Shown: positions 60,329 to 64,000 of the stretch, piece by piece
Layout: every line of letters begins with the position of its first letter
Position numbering within the stretch: the first letter of the stretch is position 1
Origin: Metabacillus idriensis
Lineage (GTDB): Bacteria; Bacillota; Bacilli; Bacillales; Bacillaceae
Assembly: GCF_009674765.1 (NCBI RefSeq)
Contig: NZ_WKKF01000001.1
Location: forward strand, 1,364,001 to 1,428,000
Direction: 5' to 3'
Length of the DNA stretch: 64,000 nucleotides
Position numbers and translations under genes: made by a program
The notes under the pieces: generated by a model
The model's input: the letters and a program-made list of their open reading frames with translations, nothing else
Database searches by the model: none
Told to the model about the DNA's origin: nothing

Positions 60329-60399
60329 AAACTAATACACAATATGATATGAAGTTAATCCGGCTTGTATACGGATAATCGCGGAAGGAGTTTTGATTG

Positions 60400-61443
60400 A
60401 TGAATACTAATGGTTATCATGTTGCTGTCCTTGGCGCAACAGGCGCAGTGGGACAGCAAATGCTTCAGACTTTGGAAGAGCGGGACTTTCCTATTTCTAA
60501 ACTGACTTTATTGTCTTCAGCAAGATCAGCAGGCAAAAAAGTTATGTTTAAAGGTGAAGAATATGAAGTTCAGGCTGCAAGCCCTGACAGCTTTAAAGGT
60601 GTTCAAATCGCCCTTTTCAGCGCAGGGGGCAGTGTTTCTAAAGAATTTGCTCCTGAAGCTGTCAAGCACGGGGCAATTGTTGTTGATAATACAAGTGCCT
60701 TCCGCATGGATGAAAATGTTCCGCTTGTTGTTCCTGAAGTAAATGAGGAAGATTTAAACGAACATAACGGCATTATCGCCAATCCAAATTGCTCTACTAT
60801 TCAAATGGTTGTTGCTCTCGAACCATTGCGCCAGGCTCACGGCTTAAACAAAGTAATCGTATCGACATACCAGGCAGTATCAGGATCCGGGGCAGCTGCA
60901 ATTGAAGAATTAAAAACTCAATCGGAAGCAATCTTGAAAGGCGAAGAGTTTACTCCTGAAATTCTTCCGGTAAAGGGCGACAAAAAGCATTTCCAGATCG
61001 CTTTTAATGCCATTCCTCAAATTGATAAATTTGAAGAAAATGGCTTTACTTTCGAAGAAATGAAAATGATGAATGAAACGAAAAAAATCATGCACATGTC
61101 AAACCTTGAAATTGCCGCTACATGTGTGCGAATTCCGGTTGAGACTGGTCATTCTGAATCTGTTTATATTGAACTTGATTCGGATTCTGTCAGTGTACTG
61201 GACATTCATGAATTATTAAAAGATGCACCTGGTGTTACTCTTCAGGATGATCCGCTTACACAAACATATCCAATGCCTGCTGACTGTGTAGGGAAAAATG
61301 ATGTATTTGTCGGACGCATCCGCAAAGATCCTGATCGTGCAAATGGCTTCCATTTGTGGATCGTCTCTGATAATCTCTTAAAAGGTGCTGCATGGAACTC
61401 TGTTCAGATTGCAGAAAGTCTTGTTAAATTGAAATTAGTATAA
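60400..61443 (+). CDS. asd: Aspartate-semialdehyde dehydrogenase
   Basis: Second step of the aspartate pathway to lysine, diaminopimelate, threonine and methionine. 347 aa from ATG 60400 with GGAAGGAG; the TTG at 60397 is rejected. NADP-binding VLGATGAVGQQML and catalytic Cys131 in ANPNCSTIQM. Confidence 0.97.
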   Translation: MNTNGYHVAVLGATGAVGQQMLQTLEERDFPISKLTLLSSARSAGKKVMFKGEEYEVQAASPDSFKGVQIALFSAGGSVSKEFAPEAVKHGAIVVDNTSAFRMDENVPLVVPEVNEEDLNEHNGIIANPNCSTIQMVVALEPLRQAHGLNKVIVSTYQAVSGSGAAAIEELKTQSEAILKGEEFTPEILPVKGDKKHFQIAFNAIPQIDKFEENGFTFEEMKMMNETKKIMHMSNLEIAATCVRIPVETGHSESVYIELDSDSVSVLDIHELLKDAPGVTLQDDPLTQTYPMPADCVGKNDVFVGRIRKDPDRANGFHLWIVSDNLLKGAAWNSVQIAESLVKLKLV

Positions 61444-61453
61444 GCAGGGTCGG

Positions 61454-61490
61454 AGAGAGCGAGGGTACATAATACCTGCTCTCTTCTCTT
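61454..61490 (+). other. Hairpin between asd and dapG
   Basis: AGAGAGC (61454-61460) pairs with GCTCTCT (61478-61484) and the inner GGGTA (61463-61467) with TACCT (61473-61477). The tail TCTCTT is pyrimidine-rich but not a clear U-tract. It may partly terminate or shield asd mRNA. Confidence 0.5.
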
Positions 61491-61513
61491 ACGTATAGAG
61501 TCGGGGTGTAAGG

Positions 61514-62728
61514 ATGAAAATAATCGTTCAAAAATTCGGCGGAACATCTGTCAAAGATGATCACGGCCGGAAAATGGCATTAAAACATATAAGTGATGCA
61601 TTAAAAGAGCAGTATAAAGTAGTTGTAGTTGTCTCAGCAATGGGCAGAAACGGAGACCCGTACGCGACAGATTCTTTTTTAAATCTTCTATACGGCGGCA
61701 CAGCTTCGATTTCAAAGCGGGAACAGGATATGCTGTTATCCTGCGGCGAAACAATCTCTTCTGTTGTTTTCACAAGCATGCTGAAGTCAGAAGGAATTGC
61801 AGCTTCTTCACTGAGCGGAGCACAGGCAGGATTTTTAACAAATGAAGACTATACAAATGCAAAGATCCTTGATATGAGATGCGAACGTCTCAGAAGAGAG
61901 CTGGACTACAATGATGTGGTCGTTGTTGCAGGCTTCCAGGGAGCAACTAAAAGCGGAGACATAACGACGATCGGCAGAGGCGGAAGCGATACATCCGCAG
62001 CAGCGCTTGGAGCAGCTCTTGAAGCAGAATTCATTGATATTTTTACGGATGTAGAAGGTGTCATGACAGCTGATCCAAGAATAGTTGAAAAAGCAAAGCC
62101 TCTTACAACGGTTACGTATACTGAGATTTGCAACCTTGCTTATCAGGGGGCAAAAGTGATTCACCCGCGGGCTGTTGAAATTGCCATGCAGGCTAAAGTC
62201 CCAATCAGAATCCGTTCGACCTATTCAGAAGGTCTTGGCACACTTGTTACCTCCCATCATTCTGAAAATCTGGGCAGCGACATCAATGACAGACTGATCA
62301 CAGGCATCGCCAACGTATCAAATGTCACACAGATTCATGTCTCTGCCAAAGAAGGGCAATACGAGGTGCAGACTGAAGTATTTAAAGCAATGGCGCGCGC
62401 AGGAATCAGTGTCGATTTCTTCAATATCACGCCAAGATCTGTCATCTATACGGTTGCGGAAGATGTAACAGATGCTGCGATTGAAATTTTAAGAGGCATG
62501 GATTATGAACCAGCCGTCAAAAGGCATTGTGCAAAAGTTTCGACAGTTGGAGCGGGTATCGCCGGAGTGCCCGGTGTAACGGCTAAAATTGTAACCGCAC
62601 TGTCTGAACAGGGCATACAAATTCTTCAATCGGCAGATAGTCATACAACAATTTGGGTATTGGTAAAAGAAGAGGATATGATTAATGCAGTCAACGCTTT
62701 GCATGAAGCATTTGATCTCTCGGACTAA
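61514..62728 (+). CDS. dapG: Aspartokinase I (diaminopimelate-sensitive type)
   Basis: Phosphorylates aspartate. 404 aa as B. subtilis DapG. Kinase motif KFGGTSVKD, then TIGRGGSDTSAAALG, and two C-terminal ACT domains (about 265-400). Grouping with asd, dapA and dpaAB points to the DAP-regulated isozyme rather than LysC. No lysine riboswitch upstream. Confidence 0.96.
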   Translation: MKIIVQKFGGTSVKDDHGRKMALKHISDALKEQYKVVVVVSAMGRNGDPYATDSFLNLLYGGTASISKREQDMLLSCGETISSVVFTSMLKSEGIAASSLSGAQAGFLTNEDYTNAKILDMRCERLRRELDYNDVVVVAGFQGATKSGDITTIGRGGSDTSAAALGAALEAEFIDIFTDVEGVMTADPRIVEKAKPLTTVTYTEICNLAYQGAKVIHPRAVEIAMQAKVPIRIRSTYSEGLGTLVTSHHSENLGSDINDRLITGIANVSNVTQIHVSAKEGQYEVQTEVFKAMARAGISVDFFNITPRSVIYTVAEDVTDAAIEILRGMDYEPAVKRHCAKVSTVGAGIAGVPGVTAKIVTALSEQGIQILQSADSHTTIWVLVKEEDMINAVNALHEAFDLSD

Positions 62729-62763
62729 CACTAAGATTCAAGTGAAAAAAGAGGAGTGTCACA

Positions 62764-63636
62764 ATGATTGACTTTGGTAAGATATCTACAGCCATGGTAA
62801 CCCCATTTGATAAAAATGGAAACATTGATTTTGCTAAAACATCACAGCTAGTGAATTTCTTAATTCAAAATGGATCAGATTCATTAGTTGTGGCAGGAAC
62901 GACAGGTGAATCTCCTACACTTACATCAGAAGAAAAGATCGCTTTATTTAAGCATGTTGTTTCTGAAGTAAACGGCAGAGTGCCTGTTATTGCCGGCACA
63001 GGCAGCAACAACACTAAAGCATCAATTGATTTGACAAAAAAAGCAGAAGCTGCAGGAGTGGACGCAGTGATGCTTGTAGCACCTTACTACAATAAGCCAA
63101 ATCAAGAGGGTCTTTACCTGCATTTTAAAACGATTGCAGAGGCCACTGAGCTTCCTGTTATGATTTACAATGTACCAGGACGCACAGTAGTAAGCATTTC
63201 TCCGGATACCATCGCCCGCCTCGCAGAGCTTCCAAATGTGGTTGCTGTGAAAGAAGCGAGCGGTGATTTGGATGCAATGTCTGAAATTATTTCAAAAACG
63301 CCGGAAGATTTCGCTTTATATTCTGGAGATGACGGCTTGACACTTCCTGTTCTTTCTATCGGGGGTGCAGGGGTTGTCTCTGTAGCATCACATGTGATCG
63401 GAAACGAAATGCAGGAAATGATTGCTGCTTTTAACACCGGTGAAAATGGAAGAGCAGGCGCGATTCACCGTCAGCTGCTTCCTGTAATGAAACAGCTTTT
63501 CAAAGCACCAAATCCGGCACCTGTTAAAACGGCTCTTCAGCTCAAAGGTCTTGACGTAGGACCTGTAAGATTGCCGCTCATCTCATTAACTGAAACAGAA
63601 AGAAATGAATTAACGAACGTCATCAATTCCATCTAA
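62764..63636 (+). CDS. dapA: 4-hydroxy-tetrahydrodipicolinate synthase
   Basis: Condenses pyruvate with aspartate semialdehyde. 290 aa, same as B. subtilis. Catalytic Tyr135 (MIYNVPGR) and Schiff-base Lys163 (VAVKEASGD) are present. Its product feeds lysine/peptidoglycan and, through DpaAB, spore dipicolinate. Confidence 0.97.
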   Translation: MIDFGKISTAMVTPFDKNGNIDFAKTSQLVNFLIQNGSDSLVVAGTTGESPTLTSEEKIALFKHVVSEVNGRVPVIAGTGSNNTKASIDLTKKAEAAGVDAVMLVAPYYNKPNQEGLYLHFKTIAEATELPVMIYNVPGRTVVSISPDTIARLAELPNVVAVKEASGDLDAMSEIISKTPEDFALYSGDDGLTLPVLSIGGAGVVSVASHVIGNEMQEMIAAFNTGENGRAGAIHRQLLPVMKQLFKAPNPAPVKTALQLKGLDVGPVRLPLISLTETERNELTNVINSI

Positions 63637-63643
63637 AAACAAG

Positions 63644-63673
63644 AGGACCAGTCACAGGATTGGTCCTTTTTTT
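63644..63673 (+). terminator. Intrinsic terminator after dapA
   Basis: AGGACCA (63644-63650) pairs with TGGTCCT (63661-63667) around a 10-nt loop, followed by a T-run to 63673. It ends the asd-dapG-dapA operon. Confidence 0.9.
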
Positions 63674-63738
63674 GATCTCAATATATGAAAATTGATTCGT
63701 TTTCTTTTCATTTACTCAGCTCCCAAGAGATTATTTCC

Positions 63739-63768
63739 TTGTATTCCATTTCTTTCATCAGTTATAAT
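63739..63768 (+). promoter_or_regulatory. SigA promoter for rnjB
   Basis: TTGTAT (63739-63744) and a perfect TATAAT (63763-63768) with an 18-bp spacer, 41 bp before the gene. Confidence 0.65.
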
Positions 63769-63809
63769 AGGCAGTAGTTGTATTGGACGGGTTCAAGGAG
63801 GATTACCAA

Positions 63810-64000
63810 TTGAATAAACAGACAGAAAACATCAAGATTATTGCCCTAGGCGGAGTTGGAGAAATTGGCAAGAATTTGTATGTCATTGAAATCGATCATA
63901 ACATCTTTATCGTTGATGCTGGATTAATGTATCCAGAAGCCGGGATGTTAGGGATTGATATGGTCATTCCTGACATTACATACTTGCGGGAGAATGCAGA
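63810..64000 (+). CDS. rnjB: Ribonuclease J2 (3' end outside window)
   Basis: Start of a metallo-beta-lactamase RNase J. TTG 63810 has AAGGAGGA at a spacing of about 8. The 63 visible residues include IIALGGVGEIGKNLYVIEI and FIVDAGLMYPEAGMLGID, the RNase J N-terminus. RnjB rather than RnjA is inferred from the position after dapA, as in B. subtilis. Confidence 0.9.
   Translation, partial: MNKQTENIKIIALGGVGEIGKNLYVIEIDHNIFIVDAGLMYPEAGMLGIDMVIPDITYLRENA

Noticed and set aside
60261-60399. Lysine riboswitch before asd/dapG
   Set aside because: The gap is only 139 bp and lacks the long multi-helix structure and terminator of that riboswitch; the asd-dapG gap is even shorter.

Overview
The window is chromosomal DNA of a spore-forming, flagellated Bacillaceae bacterium (Bacillus/Metabacillus-like). 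The evidence is the gene order, which follows the Bacillus subtilis block xerC-clpQ-clpY-codY, then the fla/che operon, then rpsB through dapA and rnjB with almost no rearrangement. Protein lengths nearly match B. subtilis (CodY 259, FlhA 677, PNPase 705, DapG 404 aa), and dipicolinate synthase (dpaAB) implies sporulation. All genes lie on the plus strand. No tRNA, rRNA, insertion sequence, prophage or CRISPR array was seen.

Layout. 1-3441: end of xerC, hslV, hslU and codY, closed by an intrinsic terminator. 3727-31865: the fla/che operon, from rod genes through basal body, C ring, export gate, FlhF/FlhG and chemotaxis genes to sigD and swrB. 31870-35270: translation and nucleotide genes rpsB, tsf, pyrH, frr. 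35326-41178: uppS, cdsA, dxr, rseP, proS (isoprenoid and phospholipid synthesis, intramembrane proteolysis, tRNA charging). 41304-45605: polC. 45700-52011: the rimP-nusA-rnpM-ylxQ-infB-ylxP-rbfA-truB translation/transcription operon behind a structured leader. 52053-58505: ribF, rpsO, pnp, ylxY, mlpA, ymxH. 58762-63636: dpaA, dpaB, asd, dapG, dapA, linking lysine/diaminopimelate synthesis to dipicolinate for spores. 63810 to the end: start of rnjB.

How the parts work together. CodY senses GTP and branched-chain amino acids and in B. subtilis directly represses fla/che. SigD at the end of fla/che drives late flagellar genes, and SwrB and SwrD adjust assembly and motor power. DapA product feeds both lysine synthesis and DpaAB.

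Most of the window is conserved housekeeping sequence. I did not find a clearly new multi-gene system. The most notable points are: fliG is broken by a one-base frameshift; FlhG has Gly replaced by Val in its Walker A motif; the swrD start has no adjacent Shine-Dalgarno, but a hairpin could bring a distant one to the right spacing; an imperfect palindromic repeat sits between sigD and swrB; FliK is very long; and the rimP operon leader contains a terminator-like hairpin.
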